In this document: positions 7,149 to 12,522 of the stretch, piece by piece
Layout: each line of letters opens with the position of its first letter
How positions within the stretch are numbered: position 1 is the stretch's first letter
IMG/VR virus record: IMGVR_UViG_3300034062_006947
Span: 1 to 34,211 of that record
DNA: 34,211 nt
Source: a virus
Reading direction: 5' to 3' (one strand)
Made by a program: the position numbers and the translations under genes
The notes under the pieces: model-generated
Told to the model about the DNA's origin: nothing
Database searches by the model: none
What the model saw: only the letters and a program-made list of their open reading frames with translations

Positions 7149-7357
7149 CGCCGCGCCCTCCGAAGGTCGCGGGCGTGCGTGGCGACGCGCGGTTTGAGCT
7201 TGTTGATCTCCTCAAGCAGCGCATTGACTCGCCGATTGGCCAAGGCGCGCTCCGAGTTGGTCGCGTCCGTGCTGCCGAACTCATAGCCCGACAGCCAGGC
7301 GAGGCCGACGAGGCCGGCTGTGGCAGCGGTGAGGAGGATTATCGTTAGTGTGTCCAT
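7145..7357 (-). CDS. Small membrane-anchored coiled-coil protein
   Basis: A 70-residue protein from ATG 7357; no clear ribosome-binding site. Residues 4-24 (LTIILLTAATAGLVGLAWL) form one membrane helix, followed by a charged helical tail (NSERALANRRVNALLEEINK and a basic end). It resembles small early-region phage proteins that place a cytoplasmic helix at the membrane. Function unknown; coupled to the downstream gene by ATGA. Confidence 0.55.
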   Translation of the reverse strand: MDTLTIILLTAATAGLVGLAWLSGYEFGSTDATNSERALANRRVNALLEEINKLKPRVATHARDLRRARR

Positions 7358-7365
7358 GGGTGGTT

Positions 7366-7569
7366 CTATTTTCTGTTTGCTGAGGAGGCGCGTTTGCTTT
7401 GCCACCACGCCTCGAAACTTGGTCTGGCGATTTCCCATCCGCCCCGCTTGCCCCGCGGCATACACGCCGCGAACTCTCCGCGGTGGGCAAAGCGCCGGAT
7501 CATGTAGACGCTGTAGCCCGTCATGGCTGCGGCCTGCTCCGGGCGGATGATGAAATCGGTCGTGCTCAC
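7366..7569 (-). CDS. MerR/excisionase-type DNA-binding protein
   Basis: A 67-residue protein from GTG 7569, overlapping the previous stop (GTGA), with GAGG 7 nt upstream. It reads as a compact winged helix: FIIRPEQAAAMTGYSVYMI, then RRFAHRGEF and GGWEIARPSFEAWW. The late Trp plus Phe-Glu-x-Trp-Trp helix is typical of HTH_17 excisionase-like proteins. As the second gene of the leftward operon, near the integrase, it is a candidate excisionase or directionality factor, though a general early regulator is equally possible. Confidence 0.65.
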   Translation of the reverse strand: MSTTDFIIRPEQAAAMTGYSVYMIRRFAHRGEFAACMPRGKRGGWEIARPSFEAWWQSKRASSANRK

Positions 7570-7733
7570 GCCGCTTCCTCGTTGAGTTTTTCCACCAGCA
7601 GCACGCGCACGTAGGACGAAAGGCTCATCCCTTTTTGAAACGCCGCCTTGCGCGCCGCGCGGATCAAATCGCTCGGCAGGGAAATGCCAGCAGCCTTTGC
7701 GCGCTTGTTTTCCGCAACAGGTTTTCTCGCCAT
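7566..7733 (-). CDS. Ribbon-helix-helix regulator, first leftward gene
   Basis: A 55-residue protein from ATG 7733. A basic N-terminus (MARKPVAENKRAKA) leads into AGISLPSDLIRAARKAA and SLSSYVRVLLVEKL, a ribbon-helix-helix fold of the Arc/CopG/MetJ type in which the beta strand contacts DNA. It is the first gene of the early operon and faces a related gene on the plus strand (7842) that shares AAGISLP-x-DL and the SLSS...V-R-x-LL helix. This placement suggests a Cro-like or autoregulatory role. No strong ribosome-binding site is visible. Confidence 0.65.
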   Translation of the reverse strand: MARKPVAENKRAKAAGISLPSDLIRAARKAAFQKGMSLSSYVRVLLVEKLNEEAA

Positions 7734-7750
7734 GCGCCAAGACTTAACAA

Positions 7751-7775
7751 GGCATGGCAAGACATGGCAAGGCAA
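7751..7775. repeat. Tandem 10-bp operator-like repeats
   Basis: GGCATGGCAA is followed directly by GACATGGCAA and then GGCAA, giving two and a half units with a 10-bp period, one helical turn. They lie 18 bp upstream of the leftward RHH start and between the two divergent RHH genes. RHH proteins typically bind tandem sites, so these are the obvious operator candidates. A weak leftward promoter (TTGCCA at 7770-7765, 16-bp spacer, GTTAAG at 7748-7743) would be overlapped by the repeats. Confidence 0.6.
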
Positions 7776-7806
7776 AAAATGGGGTGTTTTGCCCACCTCG
7801 CAAAAA

Positions 7807-7835
7807 TTGACAAGAATTGCTTTTGGCCCTACGTT
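7807..7835 (+). promoter_or_regulatory. Candidate rightward promoter of the plus-strand RHH gene
   Basis: A perfect TTGACA at 7807-7812 is followed after 17 bp by TACGTT at 7830-7835, a weak -10 box. Transcription would begin near 7842, where a GTG in the RHH frame lies, so the message could be leaderless, as is lambda cI from PRM. The same hexamer is also used as a start-associated motif elsewhere, so an alternative reading exists. Confidence 0.4.
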
Positions 7836-7841
7836 GTGGGC

Positions 7842-8072
7842 GTGGCTTACCCCAAGCAACAACCAGGCAAAGTCTCCCGAGCCGCAGGCATTAGTTTGCC
7901 CACGGACCTCAAAGAGGCCGCGTCACGCGTGGCCGCAACTCAAGACCGTTCTTTGAGCTCCGTGGTCCGTGGCCTGCTTAAGGAATGGCTACAAAAGACG
8001 GGCGAGGGCCTGGAGTCCGCGGCCAAGCCAAAGCTGACCAAGGCCAAAAGTTCCGTAAAAAAGCGCCGCTAA
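7842..8072 (+). CDS. Ribbon-helix-helix regulator, divergent (repressor candidate)
   Basis: About 76 residues from GTG 7842. Longer starts at ATG 7764 or 7779 are open but would add unnatural-looking sequence and cover the promoter and operators; GTG 7836 is also possible. RAAGISLPTDLKEAASRVAA and SLSSVVRGLLKEWL form a ribbon-helix-helix like that of the leftward gene. A Lys/Ser/Ala-rich basic tail (about 25 residues) is added at the C-terminus. It is the only plus-strand gene in this region and sits beside the integrase, as a lysogeny repressor would. That role is inferred. Confidence 0.6.
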   Translation: MAYPKQQPGKVSRAAGISLPTDLKEAASRVAATQDRSLSSVVRGLLKEWLQKTGEGLESAAKPKLTKAKSSVKKRR

Positions 8073-8139
8073 TAGGTGGTAGGTGTTTTTCATTGCTGGA
8101 GGTATTCATAGTTGGCGGCGTAGGACATCCGCGGTTTTA

Positions 8140-8152
8140 CCCCCCCCCCCCC
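8140..8152. repeat. Run of 13 cytosines
   Basis: A poly-C tract in the gap between the plus-strand RHH gene and the integrase stop (8073-8174). It lies in no gene. Such tracts slip during replication and sequencing, so its exact length is uncertain. The rest of this gap shows only a short palindrome, TTAAG-A-CTTAA, at 8168-8178 over the integrase stop. Confidence 0.8.
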
Positions 8153-8174
8153 GCAAGCAACAAGGTATTAAGAC

Positions 8175-9182
8175 TTAAATAGCCCACCACGCCCGCCAAT
8201 CGGCCCGCGCCGCCGGCACCGCATAAACCCGCTGCACCATCTTCGCGTCCGTGTGCCCCATCTGGAACGCGGTCAGCCCCGCGGACTTCGCCCTCCCCAG
8301 GTGGTAAGTGGCGAAACTATGCCTCAGACAGTTGTTCGGCCAAGTCTTGAGCACTGGCTTGCAGGCCCGCCGCTTGTGGTCGTGAAAAGTCTCCGAGGCC
8401 ATCGGCAGGATCGGCCCCTTTTGCTTCCGCAGCCAAGCGCGGCGGCGATTGAGCGGCTCAGTGAAATCCACAATGCGCTGGTCAAAGCCCCCGCTGTCCT
8501 TCATCGCCCCGGGCGGCACATGGATCTGCCCCCGCTTGATGTCGACGTTCTGCCAGGCCATCCGCAGCAACTCCTCGGTGCGGATGCCGCCAAAGCCGCC
8601 GAGCAGCAGAAACGCCCGCACCGGATCGGGTAGCTCGAGGTCGAGCAGTGCCTTCATCTGGGCAGGCGTCAGGATGTTGCGAGCCGGCGAAGTCTTCGGC
8701 GCCGGCACGGCCTGCATCGGGTCGTCGGGGATAAGCCGGTTGGCGCGGAGGTAGCCAAAGAAACTGGCTGCGTAGCGGTAATACATCGCCTGCGTGTTCC
8801 CATTGGCCGACCGTGCCTTGATCCACCGACGGAGCGCCCCCGCTTGGATGTCGGCCACCGGCCCGCGAAACGACTTGCCAAAGGCCCTCGTAAAGATGCC
8901 CACCTTCTCCTGGTGCGAATCGCTGCGCGGGTCCACGTCCACCGCCCAGACCCGCAGGCCCGCCAGCACCGTGATCCCGCCGTCCGGCTCCGTCAGCCCC
9001 TCGGTCCCCTTGTCCTCGACCACCTTGGAAAGCCGCGCGCCCTCGCTCCACGCCAACTCTTCACTTGCAAAGAACTTTCGAATGCGCTTGCCGTGGGCAA
9101 AGAAGTCGCAGCACCACGGGCTTTGTGGCTTGGTTTTCACGCGGCGCACGCGGTAGCGGACGGGTTTGTTGTTGCGCTTCAT
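8175..9182 (-). CDS. int: Tyrosine recombinase (phage integrase)
   Basis: A 335-residue protein. Residues 9-45 form an arm-binding-type sheet, 70-160 the SAM-like core-binding domain, and 170-330 the catalytic domain. The catalytic set is Arg201 (GGIRTEE), Arg287 (NCLRHSF), His310 (MGHTD) and Tyr320 (RVYAV). The usual first His of the HxxR box is Asn284 here, a change seen in some phage integrases. It catalyses site-specific recombination between attP and a tRNA-Ser attB. The gene points away from the attP that starts 130 bp upstream of it, and no ribosome-binding site is obvious at ATG 9182. Confidence 0.9.
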   Translation of the reverse strand: MKRNNKPVRYRVRRVKTKPQSPWCCDFFAHGKRIRKFFASEELAWSEGARLSKVVEDKGTEGLTEPDGGITVLAGLRVWAVDVDPRSDSHQEKVGIFTRAFGKSFRGPVADIQAGALRRWIKARSANGNTQAMYYRYAASFFGYLRANRLIPDDPMQAVPAPKTSPARNILTPAQMKALLDLELPDPVRAFLLLGGFGGIRTEELLRMAWQNVDIKRGQIHVPPGAMKDSGGFDQRIVDFTEPLNRRRAWLRKQKGPILPMASETFHDHKRRACKPVLKTWPNNCLRHSFATYHLGRAKSAGLTAFQMGHTDAKMVQRVYAVPAARADWRAWWAI

Positions 9183-9183
9183 T

Positions 9184-9213
9184 TCGGTGCCGGTGCCACA
9201 AGTGCCACTAATC
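9184..9213. repeat. attP arm repeat, integrase side
   Basis: Contains TCGGTGCC, a second GGTGCCA, and GTGCCACTAATC (9202-9213). The same elements in the same order recur at 9408-9432 on the other side of the tRNA-like core. Direct repeats flanking a core are the expected arrangement of arm-type integrase binding sites. Confidence 0.55.
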
Positions 9214-9312
9214 TCCTCCGTGCTTGCAACTTTGGCAAATTAAAAACAGCGACAAGCCAAGACACCGGAGCGGCGTAAGTGTCTGGTCCTGTGCAGCTTT
9301 TACAGAGAAAAA

Positions 9313-9368
9313 TGGCGGAAGGGGTGGGATTCGAACCCACGGTGGGTTTAACCCCACGCTCGATTTCG
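9313..9368 (-). other. attP core: 3' half of tRNA-Ser(CGA)
   Basis: Read on the minus strand this is an anticodon loop CTCGAAA and following stem, a long variable arm (GTGGG-GTTAAA-CCCAC), a perfect T arm (GTGGG-TTCGAAT-CCCAC), the acceptor 3' strand CCCTTCC, a G discriminator and encoded CCA. The long variable arm marks it as class II, and the CGA anticodon as serine. The 5' half is missing: upstream of the anticodon loop no D arm or acceptor 5' strand can be found. A 3' tRNA half beside an integrase gene is the classic attP core, which restores the tRNA after integration. Confidence 0.8.
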
Positions 9369-9407
9369 AGGTGAGGGTTCGTCGCTTGCGCTCAAGGGTT
9401 TAGAAAG

Positions 9408-9432
9408 TCGGTGCCGCCGGGTGCCAGTAATC
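9408..9432. repeat. attP arm repeat, far side
   Basis: TCGGTGCC at 9408-9415, GGTGCCA at 9420-9426, and GTGCCAGTAATC at 9421-9432. The last matches GTGCCACTAATC at 9202-9213 in 11 of 12 positions. Same orientation as the other arm, about 220 bp away. Confidence 0.55.
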
Positions 9433-9464
9433 GCTAAAACTGGCCTGCGTCTTCTCTGTAGCTT

Positions 9465-9470
9465 TTGACA
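9465..9470 (+). promoter_or_regulatory. TTGACA start-associated motif, plus strand
   Basis: TTGACA ends exactly 16 nt before GTG 9487 of the metallophosphoesterase gene, the same spacing as most minus-strand copies. No -10 box follows at a normal distance. Confidence 0.45.
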
Positions 9471-9486
9471 TAGCCGCCGCCCTTGC

Positions 9487-10221
9487 GTGGCGACTATCTC
9501 CCGAAAATGGCGCCGGTTTCTGGCGGTGTCCTGCACCCATGGCCACATGGCCGACCCCAAGGCGCTCGGCGCCATGCTCAAGATGCGGGAGAAGTGGAAG
9601 CCCGACACGGTAATTCACCTGGGCGACTTCACCGACATGGCCGCCCTGCGTTCCTCGGCCAAGCCCGACGATCCTGACCGCGCCGAGTCGATGGCCGACG
9701 ACCTCCTCGCCGGGCTGTCCTTCCTGCGCGATCTGGAACCGACCCACGTCCTCATGGGAAACCATGAGCACAGACTTGTGAGTCTCGCCCACAGCGGCAA
9801 CGCCGTGGTCAGCTACGCGGCCGGCAATGTCCTGGCGCGGATCTCCGACGCGGCCAAGGAAATGAAGGCCAAGTTGATCCCCTACGACGGCCTCCGTCCC
9901 TCGGCCTGCGTGCAGCTTGGTGACGCCCTATTCCTCCACGGCGTGATGTATAACGTCAGCGCGGCCCGCGATCATGCCGAGGCGCTCGGGATGTCCTGCG
10001 TTTTTGGCCACACGCACCGCGTTGCCCAGGAACAGGGCCGCACTCAGCGGCCGGTCATCGGCTACAACGTAGGCTGCGGCATCAAGCTCGATGTCGGCTA
10101 TGCCCAGACCCGCCGGCAGACGCTGGGTTGGGCACACGGCCTTTGCTGGGGCGAATACACCGACAACTTGGCCGTCATTCGCCTAGAGACCCTTTCCCCT
10201 CACTACCGCCTGCCCCTATGA
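9487..10221 (+). CDS. Calcineurin-like metallophosphoesterase
   Basis: A 244-residue protein. GTG 9487 is the only possible start, because an in-frame stop lies 21 nt upstream; no ribosome-binding site is visible. Metal-site motifs in order: SCTHGH (16-20, where the usual D-x-H has Cys16 in place of Asp), HLGDFTD (44-50), GNHEHR (91-96), His151 and GHTH (174-177). The fold hydrolyses phosphomonoesters or phosphodiesters using two metals. The substrate is unknown, and the Cys for Asp change may alter metal choice. It leads a coupled three-gene plus-strand cassette beside attP, a typical place for accessory genes. Confidence 0.8.
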   Translation: MATISRKWRRFLAVSCTHGHMADPKALGAMLKMREKWKPDTVIHLGDFTDMAALRSSAKPDDPDRAESMADDLLAGLSFLRDLEPTHVLMGNHEHRLVSLAHSGNAVVSYAAGNVLARISDAAKEMKAKLIPYDGLRPSACVQLGDALFLHGVMYNVSAARDHAEALGMSCVFGHTHRVAQEQGRTQRPVIGYNVGCGIKLDVGYAQTRRQTLGWAHGLCWGEYTDNLAVIRLETLSPHYRLPL

Positions 10222-10490
10222 GTCACAAAAAGTCCGCAAAGAATGTGACACCCGACACCGATCTCGCCGCATGGTGCGCGGTCCTCTCGGCCAGCAGCGT
10301 CGTGCCCGAGGTCGTGCCCCCCGGATGGTTCACGGTTTCCCAACTTGCGGCAAAATGGGGCCGCTCGGAGTGCACTACCGGCGAGCGGGTGAAGCGGCTG
10401 TTCCGCGCGGGGCAGATTGAGCGACAGGATTTTGTTGTGCAGCTTCAGCAAGTTGTCCGGCGCACGCCTCACTACCGACTCAAGCAATGA
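10218..10490 (+). CDS. Small helix-turn-helix-like protein
   Basis: A 90-residue protein starting at ATG 10218 (ATGA with the phosphoesterase stop). After a flexible Lys/Ser N-terminus, the stretch PPGWFTVSQLAAKWGRS, then TGERVKRLFRAGQIERQDF, looks like a winged helix: helix, turn, recognition helix, then a beta wing ending in YRLKQ. It could regulate the cassette or act with the phosphoesterase. No named family was recognised. Confidence 0.55.
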   Translation: MSHKKSAKNVTPDTDLAAWCAVLSASSVVPEVVPPGWFTVSQLAAKWGRSECTTGERVKRLFRAGQIERQDFVVQLQQVVRRTPHYRLKQ

Positions 10491-10918
10491 ACTACCGCAT
10501 CGCCCGCGAAGACACGCCGCTGGCGGTCCTCCCGCTGGACGCCGAGTGCTTCCCCAGCGACCACCGCCCAGTGCTGGAAAACTCGCTCTGGTGGGTCGTG
10601 TGGCGCGGCAAAGAGCCGGTCGGCTACGCGGGTCTGCGGGTGTGCGAGAACGCGCAGAATGCCGGACTTGGGTTTCTCTCGCGGGCGGGCGTAGTGCGCG
10701 CGCATCGCGGCCGAGGGTTGCAGCGTCGGCTGATCCGGGCGCGGGAGGCCGAGGCGCGGGCGTTGGGGTTGAGCGAGATCGTGACCTATGTGGCCCACTG
10801 GAACTGCCCGTCGATCAATTCGCTCGTAGCCTGCGGCTACCGCTTCTATCGGCCCGAGAACAAATGGGGCGGGGCGGCGTCGGTATATTTACGGAAGTCG
10901 CTGGCGGGTGTAAAGTAG
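10487..10918 (+). CDS. GNAT-family N-acetyltransferase
   Basis: A 143-residue protein starting at ATG 10487, overlapping the previous stop (ATGA). The acetyl-CoA loop is seen in AGVVRAHRGRGLQRRL (V-R-x-x-x-R-G-x-G-L). It is followed by the alpha helix with AREAEARALG, then a strand and the C-terminal NCPSINSLVACGYRFY, which closes the fold. It transfers an acetyl group to an unknown amine, perhaps a host or virion protein. Third gene of the plus-strand cassette. The unit ends near the hairpins at 10942-10998. Confidence 0.75.
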   Translation: MNYRIAREDTPLAVLPLDAECFPSDHRPVLENSLWWVVWRGKEPVGYAGLRVCENAQNAGLGFLSRAGVVRAHRGRGLQRRLIRAREAEARALGLSEIVTYVAHWNCPSINSLVACGYRFYRPENKWGGAASVYLRKSLAGVK

Positions 10919-10941
10919 ACCTGCATTATCGGCCTGCTAAT

Positions 10942-10998
10942 CTGTCGAAAAATGACAGGTTCTTGCACACGTCCCGCGAACGTGTCGATGGGATCGAC
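10942..10998. other. Three consecutive hairpins between convergent operons
   Basis: CTGTC-GAAAAAT-GACAG (10942-10958), ACACGT-CCCGCGA-ACGTGT (10967-10985) and GTCGAT-GGG-ATCGAC (10984-10998) follow the acetyltransferase stop. The 190-nt gap to the peptidase stop at 11109 has no convincing gene. The structures may end transcription from both sides, though none has a clear T run. The remainder holds a further GGTGC...GCACC pair near 11083-11100. Confidence 0.45.
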
Positions 10999-11108
10999 AA
11001 GTTCAACTCACAAGGATTGCTTGCAAGTTGGAGGCGGGGCCGGGTGTTGAATCCGCATCAGGCCGCGTCTGATGCACCATACGGTGCTCGCTACGGCACC
11101 CCGCCAAA

Positions 11109-11717
11109 TTAGCCCTGCCAGTCCGCGTTTTTGCCGCGGACATCGACGTGGACGAACGTGCGATACTTGCCGATGCCGCCACGGAATAGCCCCTCTCGCC
11201 GCATTTGCGTGAGGATCTTGTGCAAGGTGGCCGGTGAGCCCGAGAGATCGAGCGCGCCGCCGCGCATATGGATGCTGGCCGAGGCCCCGCCGATGGCCCG
11301 GTTGTAGGCCGCGTTGCGATACGCGCTGTTGATCTTGACCGCCTTGCCCAGCCGGTGCCGCGCCTCGTCGGCGACTTTGGTCACGGCCAGCAGGGATGGC
11401 CAGAGTGAGCGCGGCGGGTCGGTGTTGAGTTGCAGCTTGGCGTCCCGTGCGCCTCGGAAAAACACTTCGTCAGCCGTGAAGTAGCGCACGCCCGCGTCAT
11501 CGAGCAGCTTTTGGAAATCAGCCTTTGCGCCCGTGAGATTTTTTCCGGCGCTTGGCCGCTTCGGCTTGGAGGCGGTCGGTAGCGGCGACGAGCACTTCGG
11601 ACAAGTCTGTGGCTGAAAGTCGCTTGATAAGGGCAAGGGCGACTTCTCGCCTATCGTTTGCAGGCCAGCCAGAAAGGCCACGAATGAGTTCTTCCACCAT
11701 GTAGTTATTGCTTTCAC
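11109..11717 (-). CDS. M15-type peptidase (endolysin)
   Basis: A 202-residue protein if started at GTG 11717. Residues 62-202 form the peptidase M15 domain: DDAGVRYFTADEVFF, SAYRNAAYN, then SIHMRGGALDLS giving zinc ligands His150 and Asp157, and FVHVDV giving His190. It would cut peptide cross-links in peptidoglycan for lysis. The first 60 residues are Pro/Ser/Lys-rich with a CPKC pair and overlap another convincing frame (11518-11700). No start codon exists in this frame after that overlap begins to end, so either the overlap is real or a frameshift joins the two frames. Confidence 0.75.
   Translation of the reverse strand: MKAITTWWKNSFVAFLAGLQTIGEKSPLPLSSDFQPQTCPKCSSPLPTASKPKRPSAGKNLTGAKADFQKLLDDAGVRYFTADEVFFRGARDAKLQLNTDPPRSLWPSLLAVTKVADEARHRLGKAVKINSAYRNAAYNRAIGGASASIHMRGGALDLSGSPATLHKILTQMRREGLFRGGIGKYRTFVHVDVRGKNADWQG
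11518..11700 (-). CDS. 60-residue protein overlapping the endolysin gene
   Basis: Starts MVEELIRGLSGWPANDRREV, then LALIKRLSATDLSEVL and ATDRLQAEAAKRRKK. This is a regular amphipathic two- or three-helix protein with a basic tail, much more natural-looking than the endolysin frame over the same bases. The frame ends 21 nt after an A6 run (11544-11539 on the minus strand). It may be an independent small gene or the true N-terminal part of the peptidase reached by a frameshift. Neither start has a ribosome-binding site. Confidence 0.5.
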   Translation of the reverse strand: MVEELIRGLSGWPANDRREVALALIKRLSATDLSEVLVAATDRLQAEAAKRRKKSHGRKG

Positions 11718-11723
11718 GTTCAG

Positions 11724-11903
11724 TTAAAATTCCACCCGCCCCCGCACTCCGATGAACGACAGTCCCCGGCGACCAATGCGGATCACGGGCTGAATCGAAG
11801 CGAGCAAGCGCGTAAGCAGGGGGCGCGTGTCAGATGGGCGCGGGCGCGTGAAGATGGCGCGCAGCATATTCCCGTCGATTTCCACGGGTTTGCCCGGCTT
11901 CAT
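11724..11903 (-). CDS. 59-residue basic protein, unknown function
   Basis: An open frame from ATG 11903 to TAA 11724; the ATG overlaps the lipoprotein gene's stop (ATGA). It begins MKPGKPVEIDGNMLRAIFTR and ends VRGRVEF, is very Arg-rich, and has a central helix. It lies in the lysis region between the lipoprotein and the endolysin. I do not recognise it. Confidence 0.5.
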   Translation of the reverse strand: MKPGKPVEIDGNMLRAIFTRPRPSDTRPLLTRLLASIQPVIRIGRRGLSFIGVRGRVEF

Positions 11904-12121
11904 TCGGGCAGCACGATGCGGTCGGCGTCGATGACGGCATCACGCTCCTGCTTGCCCCAAGGCCGCCAGAACAAGACATACCAGATCTCTTTGTCGAAGT
12001 CGGCCCCGCCCGAAAGCTGCCACCCCGTCTTGGCCAGCGGCACCCCGCCATTGTCGAGGTCGAGCGGCATCGTGGCGCAGCCGGTGGCGAGCAGGGCCGC
12101 AATCGTGCAGGCGGCTCGCAC
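11900..12121 (-). CDS. Small lipoprotein in the lysis region (o-spanin candidate)
   Basis: A 73-residue protein from GTG 12121, which overlaps the holin's TAG by one base. The N-terminus (MRAACTIAALLATGC) is a short signal sequence ending in a lipobox-like ATGC with Cys15 as the lipid site. The mature part is short and Trp/Asp-rich (IWYVLFWRPWGKQ). It lies between holin and endolysin, where Gram-negative phages carry spanins. It lacks the Pro-rich character of classic Rz1, so the spanin role is only a suggestion. Confidence 0.55.
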   Translation of the reverse strand: MRAACTIAALLATGCATMPLDLDNGGVPLAKTGWQLSGGADFDKEIWYVLFWRPWGKQERDAVIDADRIVLPE

Positions 12122-12294
12122 TATTTGTCCCGGCGGAAGACTTCCCAAAGGCCGACAGCGGCGACCACGGTGGCGGCGATGGCCGACCACTGGTCAGGAT
12201 CGAGCTTCCATCCGGCCGCAGCGGCGAGGGCGGCGAGGCCCGCCCAAGTGGATTTCTCTTTGAGTTTGCCGAGGGCAGTCGAGAGCAGGTTCAT
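12121..12294 (-). CDS. Holin-like small membrane protein
   Basis: A 57-residue protein from ATG 12294. It starts MNLLSTALGKLKEKS, followed by two hydrophobic helices (WAGLAALAAAAGW, about 17-29, and WSAIAATVVAAVGLWEV, about 36-52) separated by a short polar turn, with a basic end FRRDK. Size, two membrane helices and basic C-terminus fit a class II holin that permeabilises the inner membrane. It is preceded by a TTGACA motif and two hairpins and followed by the lipoprotein and endolysin genes. Confidence 0.65.
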   Translation of the reverse strand: MNLLSTALGKLKEKSTWAGLAALAAAAGWKLDPDQWSAIAATVVAAVGLWEVFRRDK

Positions 12295-12307
12295 GCCCTC
12301 GCCGGGG

Positions 12308-12313
12308 TGTCAA
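12308..12313 (-). promoter_or_regulatory. TTGACA start-associated motif (holin)
   Basis: TTGACACC; the hexamer ends 13 nt upstream of ATG 12294. It directly follows the terminator-like hairpin at 12315-12335. Confidence 0.45.
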
Positions 12314-12314
12314 A

Positions 12315-12335
12315 AAGTATCGCTTAACGATACTT
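12315..12335 (-). terminator. Hairpin with T tail upstream of the holin gene
   Basis: A perfect 8-bp stem, AAGTATCG and CGATACTT, around a 5-nt loop. On the minus strand it is followed by TTTG, so it resembles a weak intrinsic terminator that would limit read-through from the tail operon into lysis genes. Confidence 0.55.
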
Positions 12336-12347
12336 GGCGGGTCAGTT

Positions 12348-12364
12348 GTAAAGTTTTCCTTTAC
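12348..12364 (-). other. Second small hairpin over the stop of the preceding gene
   Basis: GTAAAG and CTTTAC pair around a 5-nt loop and overlap the TAA at 12363-12361. With the hairpin 12 nt further on, it makes a double structure between the tail operon and the holin. Confidence 0.4.
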
Positions 12365-12522
12365 GACTGAAGCGAGGGCGCTTCTTCCGTCAACTGCCCC
12401 TCAATCGCCCGCGCCACCGGCAGGATCGCCGCCGCCGCGTTCAGCCCGCCGTGCTTGCAGGCCAGATCGAGACACTGCATGACCAACTTGGCCTGCTCTT
12501 CGGTAAGCGTGACGGTTCTCAT
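12361..12522 (-). CDS. 53-residue protein, unknown function
   Basis: An open frame from ATG 12522 (ATGA with the upstream stop) to TAA 12361. It starts MRTVTLTEEQAKLVMQCLDL, then ACKHGGLNAAAAILPVARAI. This is a short all-helical protein with a beta start, typical of small phage proteins encoded after the fibre genes. Its stop lies within a hairpin. No family recognised. Confidence 0.6.
   Translation of the reverse strand: MRTVTLTEEQAKLVMQCLDLACKHGGLNAAAAILPVARAIEGQLTEEAPSLQS

Noticed and set aside
7566-8072. The two RHH genes as toxin-antitoxin antitoxins
   Set aside because: No RelE-, ParE- or PIN-like toxin is next to either gene; each is followed by an HTH gene or the integrase.
9313-9395. 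A complete tRNA-Ser gene
   Set aside because: Only the part from the anticodon loop to CCA is present; the D arm and the 5' acceptor strand cannot be found in the following bases.
10417-11112. A 231-codon plus-strand frame covering the acetyltransferase gene and the intergenic hairpins
   Set aside because: Out of frame with the acetyltransferase, which has a clear acetyl-CoA motif; the rest is unstructured Arg/Gly-rich sequence.
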